Below are positions 27,918 to 36,523 of a stretch of DNA of 64,000 nucleotides, piece after piece (position 1 is the first letter of the stretch; every line of letters starts with the position of its first letter). The translations under genes were made by a program, and so were the position numbers. Source of the stretch: Thermocrinis albus DSM 14484 (GTDB taxonomy: Bacteria; Aquificota; Aquificia; Aquificales; Aquificaceae); NCBI RefSeq assembly GCF_000025605.1, contig NC_013894.1, forward strand, positions 357,529 to 421,528, written 5' to 3'. Under the pieces are notes generated by a model. It did no database searches. It saw only the letters and a program-made list of their open reading frames with translations, and was not told where the DNA came from.

Positions 27918-29057
27918 TTATAAAGCTGTTGCGATATCTCTGAGTTTTTCCAAGTAGCGTAGCTCCTCCCAGGGTAGTCCTTCCTTGCCAAAGTGTCCGT
28001 AGCAGGCTGTTTTCTTGTATATGGGTTTTCTAAGATCCAAAAACTCTATTATCTGGCGTGGACTTGTAGGGAAAATCTCCAGTAGAGCCTTTACTATCTT
28101 TTCTTTCTCCAGTTTTTCAGTACCGTAGGTTTCTACATCAAAAGCTATCATTTCACTTACACCAAAGGCGTAGGCCATCTGCACCAAACATCTGTCGGCA
28201 AGACCGGAAGCTACCACATGCTTTGCCATCATACGAGCCAAGTAAGAGGCTGATCTGTCCGTTTTGGTGGGATCCTTACCAGAGAAGGCACTTCCTCCAG
28301 AGTAAGCGGTGTCACCATAAGCATCTGAAACTATCTTTCTGCCCGTCTGTCCCACATCCGCCACCGGACCACCCAACACAAACCTGCCAGATGGATTGAC
28401 CAAAACACGGGTGTGAGAGGTCATATACTTTTCCGGTAGGACCTTCTTTATTACCTCCTCGTAGATAAACTCACGGAGTTTTTCGGGAGACACATCTGGA
28501 TCGTGCTGTGTGTAAACAATGATATCCTTGGCAGAAACAGGTTTATGGTTCTCATACAGCACCGTTATGAGAACTTTCCCGTCCGGTCTAAGAAAAGGGG
28601 CTTTACCAGACTTTCTGATATCGGCCAGACGCTTGGAGATAGAGTGAGCAAGGGTTATGGGTAGAGGCATGTAACTGTCTGTCTCGTTACAGGCGTAACC
28701 CACCACCGTGGCTGTATCTCCGGCACCTTCCCCTGAAATACCTAAGGCTATATCAGGGCTCTGCTCTTCTATGGAAGTTATCACAGCAGAGGCATCCGCA
28801 TCAAAGCCGTACTCGGGTCTTGTGTAACCTACCTCCTTTATGGTGTTTCTCACTACCGTAGGTATATCCACGTACCCTTCCGTTGACACGTGACCTGCCA
28901 CAAAGGTCATACCTGATATGACAACCACTTCGAGGGATACCCTGCTGTATGGGTCTTTCTTCAAAAACTCGTCCAGGAGAGCATCGGCTATAAGATCCGC
29001 CAGCTTATCGGGATGGCCTTCTGTGGGTGACTCTGCCATACGAACAGATATTCCCAT
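27918..29057 (-). CDS. metK: S-adenosylmethionine synthetase, bacterial MetK
   Basis: Bacterial-type AdoMet synthetase. MAESPTEGHPDKLADLIADALLD holds the ATP-binding His and the first metal Asp, GISGEGAGDTATVVGYA the flexible loop region, and GGSAFSGKDPTKTDRSASYLAR the phosphate-binding lysines. 379 residues, full length, so no sign of decay despite the second, archaeal-class enzyme at 16.5-17.7 kb. Confidence 0.96.
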   Translation of the reverse strand: MGISVRMAESPTEGHPDKLADLIADALLDEFLKKDPYSRVSLEVVVISGMTFVAGHVSTEGYVDIPTVVRNTIKEVGYTRPEYGFDADASAVITSIEEQSPDIALGISGEGAGDTATVVGYACNETDSYMPLPITLAHSISKRLADIRKSGKAPFLRPDGKVLITVLYENHKPVSAKDIIVYTQHDPDVSPEKLREFIYEEVIKKVLPEKYMTSHTRVLVNPSGRFVLGGPVADVGQTGRKIVSDAYGDTAYSGGSAFSGKDPTKTDRSASYLARMMAKHVVASGLADRCLVQMAYAFGVSEMIAFDVETYGTEKLEKEKIVKALLEIFPTSPRQIIEFLDLRKPIYKKTACYGHFGKEGLPWEELRYLEKLRDIATAL

Positions 29058-29071
29058 GATAGCTAAGTTAT

Positions 29072-29079
29072 ATTATAAT
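29072..29079. promoter_or_regulatory. Interlocked divergent -10 boxes of metK and the flavoprotein gene
   Basis: ATTATAAT carries TATAAT on both strands (plus 29074-29079, minus 29077-29072), sharing four bases. The plus transcript would begin about 3 nt before the ATG at 29089 and the minus one about 8 nt before the metK ATG. Initiation on one strand should exclude the other. Confidence 0.5.
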
Positions 29080-29088
29080 TCCATTCTT

Positions 29089-29694
29089 ATGAAGTACGAC
29101 GTGATAGTGGTAGGAGGAGGCGCTTCTGGGTTGTCATGTATTCTCACCTTGGTTTCTTCCAGGTCCAGAGGCTGGGCGTGGGCAGAAAACAGAAAATACG
29201 CCCTTTTTGACACCAACGGTTCGGATCTGTATAAGGCCTATCTCAAGAACGTACCGGGTGTAGAGCCTAAAACAGGTTCACAACTCATAGAGTTCATCAG
29301 GAAGCAGATCCAAGAGTGGGGTGGTGCTGAGTTTTTCCAGGAGAAGGTGAGCAGGATAGAGAGAACAGAGGACGGTTGGAAACTGTCTACCGAACTAGGT
29401 AAGGAGTATGAGGCTTCCTTTGTGGTACTGGCCACTGGGTTTCACAGTTTTGACATAGAAGTAAAAGGTGCTGACATTCAGGTTGTGGAAAATCCCAGAT
29501 CACCAAAGCCCGGAAGGATCATGATAAAACACGTGGATTTTGAGGTAGCTCCCAACCTGTTTGTAACGGGTACATTGGCAGGTCTTAGCTCCCACTTTAC
29601 TTCTTGTGCAGGTTCCGGGGTGGAGGTGGCTGCGGAGATACTTTCTCGTATGGCGGGTAAACGCATAGTCATACACGACGTGCCTCAGGAGTGA
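29089..29694 (+). CDS. Small FAD-dependent oxidoreductase-like protein
   Basis: N-terminal Rossmann motif VIVVGGGASGLSCILTLVSS is typical of the thioredoxin-reductase/HI0933-like FAD fold. A later segment LFVTGTLAGLSSHFTSCAGSG resembles the C-terminal FAD-binding strand of thioredoxin reductases. No CxxC redox pair and no separate NAD domain are visible. 201 residues, about two thirds of a TrxR. The ATG at 29089 is chosen by the -10 box directly upstream. Four-nt overlap with the next gene. Confidence 0.7.
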   Translation: MKYDVIVVGGGASGLSCILTLVSSRSRGWAWAENRKYALFDTNGSDLYKAYLKNVPGVEPKTGSQLIEFIRKQIQEWGGAEFFQEKVSRIERTEDGWKLSTELGKEYEASFVVLATGFHSFDIEVKGADIQVVENPRSPKPGRIMIKHVDFEVAPNLFVTGTLAGLSSHFTSCAGSGVEVAAEILSRMAGKRIVIHDVPQE

Positions 29695-30527
29695 GAAGAT
29701 ACATAGTACCAACCTTTCTTTTCCTCGCCTCCGCCCTTCTTCTTCATTTTCTGATACCTCACGAGACTTTATGGCATATATGGCAGCAGCTTTCGCCCAC
29801 CTCAGTGTTTTATGCTTTTCTGTTTTACACATTAAGTCAGATAGTGAGAAGCTTAAGGTGGAAAATACTTTTGAAAGAGCTTTCTACAGTGGATGTTTTT
29901 CTCATCAACAGCGCCAATGTATTTCTCAACAACCTTCTTCCTGCCAGAACGGGTGAACTTAGCTGGTTCTTTTATGCCAGCAGAGCGGGTGTGAACCTAA
30001 CAGCCTCTTTTTGGACCTTTTTAGTGGGGAGGCTTTACGATTTTTTGGCTCTCCTTCTTCTGTTAGCTCACTACATGTGGTTTGCTCTACCTATTCTACT
30101 TTTTTTATCCCTTTTCCTTTATAAACTGGTTTTTCTTTTGCCTTCTGTAGGTTGGCTGAAACAGCTTCGGGAACACGTGTCTAATAACATGAATCTGTCC
30201 GTTAGTTTTCTTCTTTTACTCTTCTCTTCCCTCTCTGTAATCCTCAAACTGGCGGCTGTTCTGGTACTTTTAGGTATCAAACCCAGTGTTCCTATAGTGC
30301 TTGGATTTGTGGGAGGTGAGCTCAGTACAGTTCTGCCTATACACAGCTTAGGGGGTTTGGGTACCTACGAGTTTGCCTTTGCTCTACCTGTGAAGCTTTT
30401 GGGTGAATCTATCCGTCCTTTTTTGGCTCATGCTTTCACTGTTCACAGCTTTCTCCTTGTTTCCTCAGCTCTTCTGGGAATTCCTTCTATGGTTCTTCTT
30501 CACCTTTATAACCCACGTAGAGGGTAA
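29691..30527 (+). CDS. Lysylphosphatidylglycerol synthase-like/flippase-like integral membrane protein
   Basis: 278 residues with about seven hydrophobic spans. LLPARTGELSWFFYASRAGV and LPIHSLGGLGTYEFAFALP match the conserved loops of the LPG-synthase transmembrane (UPF0104/AglD-like) family, which flip or transfer lipids. No catalytic aminoacyl-transfer domain is attached, so lipid or glycolipid translocation is the safer guess. A GTG start overlaps the preceding stop. Its 3' end overlaps the convergent nfeD by 41 nt. Confidence 0.72.
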   Translation: MRRYIVPTFLFLASALLLHFLIPHETLWHIWQQLSPTSVFYAFLFYTLSQIVRSLRWKILLKELSTVDVFLINSANVFLNNLLPARTGELSWFFYASRAGVNLTASFWTFLVGRLYDFLALLLLLAHYMWFALPILLFLSLFLYKLVFLLPSVGWLKQLREHVSNNMNLSVSFLLLLFSSLSVILKLAAVLVLLGIKPSVPIVLGFVGGELSTVLPIHSLGGLGTYEFAFALPVKLLGESIRPFLAHAFTVHSFLLVSSALLGIPSMVLLHLYNPRRG

Positions 30528-31758
30528 GGCCCTTCACATCCAGTATCTTCACTCTGTCACCTTTGCGGAGATCTTCCTGTGATACAGCGTTCCATATCTC
30601 ACCTTTCACCATTACTTTACCTTTTCCCTTTACAAAATCTGTTATAACCTCTGCCTCTTCTCCTATCAACTCCTCAGCACCTGTCATCTTCTTCCTCTTC
30701 TGAGCCTGAAGCCCAAGACGTCCTATAAACAGAAAGAATAGGGCGGTAAACACCGCCATGCTGACCACCAAGCTTATGGGAATCCTACCGTAGGGAGAGT
30801 TGGGATCCACCAGTATAAAGGATCCTATGGCAACCGCCAAACTACCCGCCACCGCCAGAGCTCCCGAGAAAGGTGTCACAAGTTCCAGTACCAGAAGGAC
30901 TATACCTGCCAATAACAACAAAAGACCCAACCAGTTGATTCCTATAATGCCAAGGCCATAGAGCCCCAAAAGGAGGCTGATGATTCCCACCGCACCGGGT
31001 AGCACGGTACCCGGGTTATAAAGTTCAAAGAAGATGCCGTAAAACCCTATCAGAAGTAACAGATAGGCTACTGTAGGGTTTGTAACCGTCATAAGAAACT
31101 TCTCCTTGAAACTCTGTTCTATGTATACCACCTGAGTATCCTTTGTCTTAAGTTGAATACTTCTGCCGTGCTTTACCACCGTACGCCCGTCTAGAAGGCG
31201 CAGAAGTTCCTTTTCGTCAGAAGCTATGAGGTCTATAACACCTTCTCTGAGAGCTTCTTGGGGAGTTAAGGCCAAACTCTCTTTTACCATCCTCTCCAGA
31301 ACAGTAGCGTTCCTTCCCTTCTTCTGACTCATACTTCTTACAAAAGCCAACATATCCTGAAGAGCTTTTTCTTTAAGAGTTTTATCCTCTCCATCTCCTC
31401 CCATCTGCACGGGGTGTGCCGCTCCTATATTGGTGCCCGGTGCCATAGCTGCCACGTCCGCGAAGGTGGTAATAATAGCACCGGCAGAAGCAGCCCTACC
31501 ACCCGGAGGATACACATAGACTACCACCACAACCGGCGTTTTTTCTATCTCCTGAAGTATTTTCCTCATAGAGGTCTCAAGCCCTCCCGGTGTGTTGAGT
31601 TTTAAAACAAAGATCTGAAAGGATCCTTCCTCCGCTTCTCTTATGGCTCTCTTTACGTACTCCTCCATAACAGGACTCACCACATCATCCCACTGTCCTA
31701 TCAGCACTTTGCCCCAGCCCTGTACCAAAAGAACAAAAAGAATCAGTAGTATCCTCAT
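30487..31758 (-). CDS. nfeD: NfeD-family membrane-bound ClpP-class serine protease
   Basis: Long NfeD (1510-N protease type). A signal/anchor at 1-16 precedes a ClpP-like domain (about 20-220): KLNTPGGLETS forms the oxyanion strand, GGRAASAGAIITTFADVA has the nucleophilic Ser, and NATVLERMVKESL contains the Lys of the dyad. Four to five membrane spans (about 230-345) and a C-terminal OB-fold NfeD domain (GEEAEVITDFVKGKGKVMVKGEIW) follow. Such proteins usually pair with a stomatin; none is adjacent. 423 residues. Confidence 0.88.
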   Translation of the reverse strand: MRILLILFVLLVQGWGKVLIGQWDDVVSPVMEEYVKRAIREAEEGSFQIFVLKLNTPGGLETSMRKILQEIEKTPVVVVVYVYPPGGRAASAGAIITTFADVAAMAPGTNIGAAHPVQMGGDGEDKTLKEKALQDMLAFVRSMSQKKGRNATVLERMVKESLALTPQEALREGVIDLIASDEKELLRLLDGRTVVKHGRSIQLKTKDTQVVYIEQSFKEKFLMTVTNPTVAYLLLLIGFYGIFFELYNPGTVLPGAVGIISLLLGLYGLGIIGINWLGLLLLLAGIVLLVLELVTPFSGALAVAGSLAVAIGSFILVDPNSPYGRIPISLVVSMAVFTALFFLFIGRLGLQAQKRKKMTGAEELIGEEAEVITDFVKGKGKVMVKGEIWNAVSQEDLRKGDRVKILDVKGLTLYVGYKGEEEP

Positions 31759-32098
31759 AGGATATAGAATAAACCTATCTTGACAACAAAAAGGGTTTGG
31801 TTATATCATATAGCTGTAGGTAAGTAAGGAGGGTCCACATAGGACCCTTGTTATCTTGGCAACTGAATAGAGGGTTGGTATTTCTTTACAAGAGTGACTT
31901 TTAGGCATCTGGACATTTTTTAGTATTGATGTCTTGATGCAGAAATTTCTAATGCTTGAGAGAGTAAGCTCAGAGAGGGGTACTTTTGGGTGCTCTCCGA
32001 GACATCTGGAGTTTCCGAAAATAAACTTCATTTTGCGAAGGGTACCCCCTCTCTAAAGTTATTGATTCTGTAGGATAAGATTAATATGATGAGTTGGG
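31759..32098 (+). other. CRISPR leader and intergenic region
   Basis: 340 nt without a convincing gene. A possible promoter (TTGACA at 31780-31785, TATCAT near 31804-31809) reads towards the array. A small hairpin GGGTCC-ACATA-GGACCC lies near 31829-31845, and a GGGTACCC palindrome sits near 32040. The last 60 nt before the first repeat are A/T-rich. Leader polarity is inferred because the degenerate repeats are at the far end (34383 and 34450). Confidence 0.55.
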
Positions 32099-32535
32099 GT
32101 TTCTAATGTACCGTGTGGAGTTGAAAGGGTATTTGCTGGCTGGTCTAAAAGCATGTTTAAAGTCTGTTTCTAATGTACCGTGTGGAGTTGAAAGGGTTTT
32201 GACTTCATACACTAAGCGCTCGTGGTAATATGTTTCTAATGTACCGTGTGGAGTTGAAAGGTCATGCTTTGAAATTTTACTTCTTCCTGCTATAATTGTG
32301 TTTCTAATGTACCGTGTGGAGTTGAAAGATATACTGGTTTAACTCTACAGGTTTTACTGGGCGACCCTTGCTGTGTTTCTAATGTACCGTGTGGAGTTGA
32401 AAGGTAAACATCTTCTACTATTATTTCCATTCCTGAAGCTAGTTTCTAATGTACCGTGTGGAGTTGAAAGTGATATGGGTATATCCCCCCTATACTCAGG
32501 AAAATCGTTTCTAATGTACCGTGTGGAGTTGAAAG

Positions 32536-32638
32536 GATGGGAACTTTTTTCATTGTGCCATCCTTTACCAGCGTTTCTAATGTACCGTGTGGAGTTGAAA
32601 GGATGGGAACTTTTTTCATTGTGCCATCCTTTACCAGC
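32536..32638 (+). repeat. Tandem duplicated spacer-repeat unit
   Basis: Spacers 32536-32572 and 32602-32638 are identical 37-mers flanking repeat 8, so one repeat-spacer unit has been duplicated in tandem. Confidence 0.9.
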
Positions 32639-33944
32639 GTTTCTAATGTACCGTGTGGAGTTGAAAGGCACATGTGTATAGCCGATAGTGGCTTTCAAGC
32701 CCGTTTCTAATGTACCGTGTGGAGTTGAAAGGAGGAGTGTCTCCTGGCTCTCGGAAGAGAACGGCTGGAGTTTCTAATGTACCGTGTGGAGTTGAAAGAA
32801 AGAAGTTTGTAAGGAAGAGCTTTCACCTCTTCTTCGCGTTTCTAATGTACCGTGTGGAGTTGAAAGCTATAGCGATTTATGTGCTCCTCTGTAAGTTCGT
32901 AGAGGTTTCTAATGTACCGTGTGGAGTTGAAAGTCATCTATGAGATAGATGGCACTCTCATACACGGACATCTTGTTTCTAATGTACCGTGTGGAGTTGA
33001 AAGTGAGGGCGAAGAAGCTCAATCCTGTATTTCCGTAAAAGTTTCTAATGTACCGTGTGGAGTTGAAAGGACGGGCGTTCACTGAAAGAGTGTTCTTTTG
33101 TGGCTGTTTCTAATGTACCGTGTGGAGTTGAAAGTGTTAGCTAAAATGCCTGACCTGTAAATTGCCCTAATTTGGTTTCTAATGTACCGTGTGGAGTTGA
33201 AAGACTATCTGCTGATAGAGGTAGCATCTAGGGCATACAGGTTTCTAATGTACCGTGTGGAGTTGAAAGTTCATATAAGGATGTGTGCTTCTGTTTGTGA
33301 TAGGGACGTTTCTAATGTACCGTGTGGAGTTGAAAGTTTTGTCCCAGTTGAGAAAAAAATTTTTTTTGTCGGAAAGTTTCTAATGTACCGTGTGGAGTTG
33401 AAAGATGTAGTTAACATGCTTGAGATACTCAAAAGCATAGGGGTTTCTAATGTACCGTGTGGAGTTGAAAGTCTGCTTTCCATTTACGCCCTATATCGTA
33501 GTATTCATGTTTCTAATGTACCGTGTGGAGTTGAAAGAGACCATTCTTGAGAGAGCAGTAAAGGTAGAAATAGCGTTTCTAATGTACCGTGTGGAGTTGA
33601 AAGATGGACATCAGGAAAGGTGTCGGCTTTGCTAATGTATGGGTTTCTAATGTACCGTGTGGAGTTGAAAGAATAGTGTGCTTAGGATCCTTGCGGTGGA
33701 CTCGTGACCCACCGGTTTCTAATGTACCGTGTGGAGTTGAAAGGCTATCTTTTCTATTGTTTCATCCTACCAGTAACGAGGTTTCTAATGTACCGTGTGG
33801 AGTTGAAAGTCTGATACGAGCTGGTCAGCTATCTGATAAGCCATTCTGGTTTCTAATGTACCGTGTGGAGTTGAAAGTTAGTCAATGAAATGATGACACG
33901 GTTGATGAAGTCCTCGTTTCTAATGTACCGTGTGGAGTTGAAAG

Positions 33945-34250
33945 TCTTGGTTCTGTCTGGATAAACCTTTGCTCAAACTCTATGTTTCTAATGTACCGTG
34001 TGGAGTTGAAAGTTCTCAGCCTGCATAAAGGCTTTGAGGAGAAGCCCGGGGTTTCTAATGTACCGTGTGGAGTTGAAAGTTAGGATCTATGCTCATTATC
34101 CCAAGCCCCTTGTCAAGTTTCTAATGTACCGTGTGGAGTTGAAAGTGTCTTTCAAAGCTTTCCTAAAATCACCACTCTCAAAGTTTCTAATGTACCGTGT
34201 GGAGTTGAAAGTCTTGGTTCTGTCTGGATAAACCTTTGCTCAAACTCTAT
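33945..34250 (+). repeat. Dispersed duplicate spacer
   Basis: Spacer 28 (33945-33983) and spacer 32 (34212-34250) are identical 39-mers separated by three different spacers. Either unequal recombination copied it or the same protospacer was acquired twice. Confidence 0.85.
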
Positions 34251-34453
34251 GTTTCTAATGTACCGTGTGGAGTTGAAAGATGGGGATAGTGCTGACGAGA
34301 GGTCTTCCTACGCTGGGGTTTCTAATGTACCGTGTGGAGTTGAAAGTTCTGTATCTATTTTTTCGTCTGTCCAGTACTCCCGGTTTCTAATGTACCGTGT
34401 GGAGTTGGAAGCAGGCTTATGATAAATCGGTAAAAATCCTTTGCTCAAAGTTT

Positions 34454-34978
34454 CTAACGTACCATGTGGAGTTGAGAGATTAGGTCTTTCTCCAAATCTC
34501 TGTACACTCCAAGGTGCATCTTAACCACTTTACCGTTTCTGTCTATAAGGTAAGAGGTGGGAAGACCCATTAAGCGCAGCTCCTTCTCTAAGTCTCCTGT
34601 AGGTCTCAATATGGTGAAAGATAGTTTGTTTTTTTCCAAGAACCTCTTCATGGATTCCTCTGAGTCATCCATGTTGACAGCTAAGATTTCAAAGCCTTTG
34701 TCTTTGTAGCGATTGTAAACTTGCTCAAATATAGGCATCTCTTCCCTGCAAGGCGGACACCAGCTGGCCCAAAAGTTGAGGAGTACCACCTTACCTCTAT
34801 ACTGAGAAAGTCTCACCTCTCTTCCGTCCAAAGTCCTAAATACCATATCCGGTAGTTGAATGTTCCCGGTCTGCACACTTACGCCCTGCTTATCTTCCTT
34901 TTCGTGTTGAAAGGCAAAGAAGAGGATCATACCTAACAGGATGGCTGCTAAAGCGATTGGTACAAGTTCTCTCCGCAT
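34454..34978 (-). CDS. TlpA/ResA-like thiol-disulfide oxidoreductase
   Basis: Extracytoplasmic thioredoxin-fold protein. An N-terminal anchor (IALAAILLGMILFFAF) precedes the thioredoxin domain with the redox motif FWASWCPPCREEMP. It probably keeps apocytochrome heme-site cysteines reduced. 174 residues. Oddity: the last residues SQLHMVR and the stop codon are encoded by the degenerate terminal CRISPR repeat (34450-34478). A TATAAT 8 nt before the ATG, within the stop region of the upstream gene, may give a near-leaderless transcript. Confidence 0.88.
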   Translation of the reverse strand: MRRELVPIALAAILLGMILFFAFQHEKEDKQGVSVQTGNIQLPDMVFRTLDGREVRLSQYRGKVVLLNFWASWCPPCREEMPIFEQVYNRYKDKGFEILAVNMDDSEESMKRFLEKNKLSFTILRPTGDLEKELRLMGLPTSYLIDRNGKVVKMHLGVYRDLEKDLISQLHMVR

Positions 34979-34987
34979 AGTGAGAGA

Positions 34988-36496
34988 TTATATCTTTTTT
35001 ATTTCTATTCCGTACTTCTTTATCCTATAGTCCAGCTGGCGCAGAGTTAAACCCAAAAGCTTGGCTGCTCTTGATTTTACGTATCCTGTCATCTGAAGGG
35101 CCTTAAGGATCTCTTCTCTTTCTGTATTTTGGACTAACTCCGGTATGCTTCTCGGTTTATCTTTCTGGAGCTCTACCCAAAAGTACGAGGGGAGATCTTT
35201 CTCCGTTATGGTGCCTTCCTTAAGGATAACGAGGCGTTCCAATAGATTCTCCAGCTCTCTCACGTTTCCGTACCACGGGTACTCCATCATAAGTTCCACC
35301 GCACGAGGTGATATACTCACCTTCTTGTTGTACCGTGCGGAAAGAACCCTCAGGAAGTGATCTATCAAAAGAGGTATATCCTCTCTTCTTTCCCTCAAAG
35401 GTGGTATGTGGAGAGGAAAAACGTTAAGGCGGTAGTAAAGATCCTCTCTGAAGAGACCGTTCTTTACCAACTGTCCCAAATCTCTGTTGGTGGCAGCTAT
35501 CACTCGCACATCTACCTTAACCGTTCTCTCACCTCCCAACTTCTCCACTTCTTTATCCTGTATGACTCTGAGGAGTTTGGGTTGTAGGCTCAAGGGCATA
35601 TCCCCTATCTCATCTAGAAATACCGTTCCACCGTCGGCTAACTCAAACTTCCCTTTCTTGGAGGTGTATGCGCCTGTAAAGGCACCTTTCTCGTAGCCAA
35701 AGAGTTCCGCCTCCAAGAGGGTCTCAGGAATGGCAGAGCAGTTTATGGTAACGAAGGGCTTATCTTTGCGACGGCTGAGGAAATGGATAACCTTGGCCAG
35801 AAGGCTCTTTCCTGTACCACTTTCTCCCGTTATGAGAACCGTTATGTCAGTGGGGGCCACCTTTTTGACAAGCTCCATTATATTCCTCATAGCGGTGCTT
35901 CTGCCAATGATACCTTCTAGGTTGTAACGCTCACTAAGAGCCTCCGTCAACATCCTCTTCTCTTCTTCCCACTCTCTCCTTTCTTCGTCCACCCTCTGGC
36001 TCAGTTTGTACATCATACCCAGCATAGTACCTAATATGAGGGCAAGCTGTAGTCCTTCTTCCACGCTCTCTTTTTCGAACCTCTTAAAGATAGCCAGCAC
36101 ACCTATTATCTCTTCTCCTACCCTTATAGGTACCGCTATGAAAGTTTCGTCACCCTCCAACCGGTTCCTGAGACCTGTTCTGTTAAGGTAGGAGGCTATA
36201 CTGAGATCAGAAAGTACTGTGGGAACACCGCTTTTGTACACCTTCCCCACTATACCTTCTCCTTTTTTAAAAAGCCCTCTTTCTATCTCTTCTTCCGTTA
36301 GACCGAAGGCACCCACTATTCTAAGAAGCCTGGATTGTTTATCGTAGAGAGCCACGTAACTGTGTTTAACGTCCCAAAAGGAGTATAGCGTCTTAAGAAC
36401 TTCCTCTACGCTCTCCTTAAAACTGAGGGTTCTGCTCATCGTCTTAGCCACTTGATTAATCACACTTAGAGAGCGACCTTCTATACTGTGTCTCAT
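34988..36496 (-). CDS. Sigma54-dependent activator with GAF domain (NifA/NorR-like)
   Basis: N-terminal GAF sensor domain (about 10-165), short coiled linker, AAA+ domain (about 193-420) and C-terminal Fis-type HTH. Walker A GESGTGK is at 224-230 and the sigma54-contacting GAFTGA at 271-276. The C-terminal helix LGLTLRQLDYRIKKYGIEIKKI is almost the same as that of NifA at 55.5 kb, so their operator sites may overlap. It lacks the interdomain Cys of that NifA. 502 residues. Target genes unknown; none of the four sigma54 promoters found is adjacent. Confidence 0.88.
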   Translation of the reverse strand: MRHSIEGRSLSVINQVAKTMSRTLSFKESVEEVLKTLYSFWDVKHSYVALYDKQSRLLRIVGAFGLTEEEIERGLFKKGEGIVGKVYKSGVPTVLSDLSIASYLNRTGLRNRLEGDETFIAVPIRVGEEIIGVLAIFKRFEKESVEEGLQLALILGTMLGMMYKLSQRVDEERREWEEEKRMLTEALSERYNLEGIIGRSTAMRNIMELVKKVAPTDITVLITGESGTGKSLLAKVIHFLSRRKDKPFVTINCSAIPETLLEAELFGYEKGAFTGAYTSKKGKFELADGGTVFLDEIGDMPLSLQPKLLRVIQDKEVEKLGGERTVKVDVRVIAATNRDLGQLVKNGLFREDLYYRLNVFPLHIPPLRERREDIPLLIDHFLRVLSARYNKKVSISPRAVELMMEYPWYGNVRELENLLERLVILKEGTITEKDLPSYFWVELQKDKPRSIPELVQNTEREEILKALQMTGYVKSRAAKLLGLTLRQLDYRIKKYGIEIKKI

Positions 36497-36523
36497 TTTT
36501 ATAAATTTTAAAATATCTCCTTC

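Larger units (their letters stand above)
32099..34478 (+). CRISPR. CRISPR array, 36 repeats and 35 spacers
   Basis: 29-nt repeat starting GTTTCTAATG and ending GTTGAAAG, repeated about every 67 nt with spacers of about 36-42 nt. Repeats start at 32099, 32166, 32232, 32300, 32375 and so on to 34383 and 34450. The last two are degenerate (one base changed in the 34383 copy, three in the 34450 copy), marking the trailer end, so transcription is rightward with an 8-nt GTTGAAAG handle as in type I-B/III systems. Spacers 7 and 8 are identical, as are spacers 28 and 32. No cas gene is in the window. Confidence 0.98.

Noticed and set aside
31801-32031. 76-residue frame in the CRISPR leader
   Set aside because: No ribosome site, no recognisable family, and it lies in the expected leader.
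32354-34231. Open frames through the CRISPR array on both strands
   Set aside because: They translate the repeat over and over (MYRVELK and similar) and have no independent coding support.
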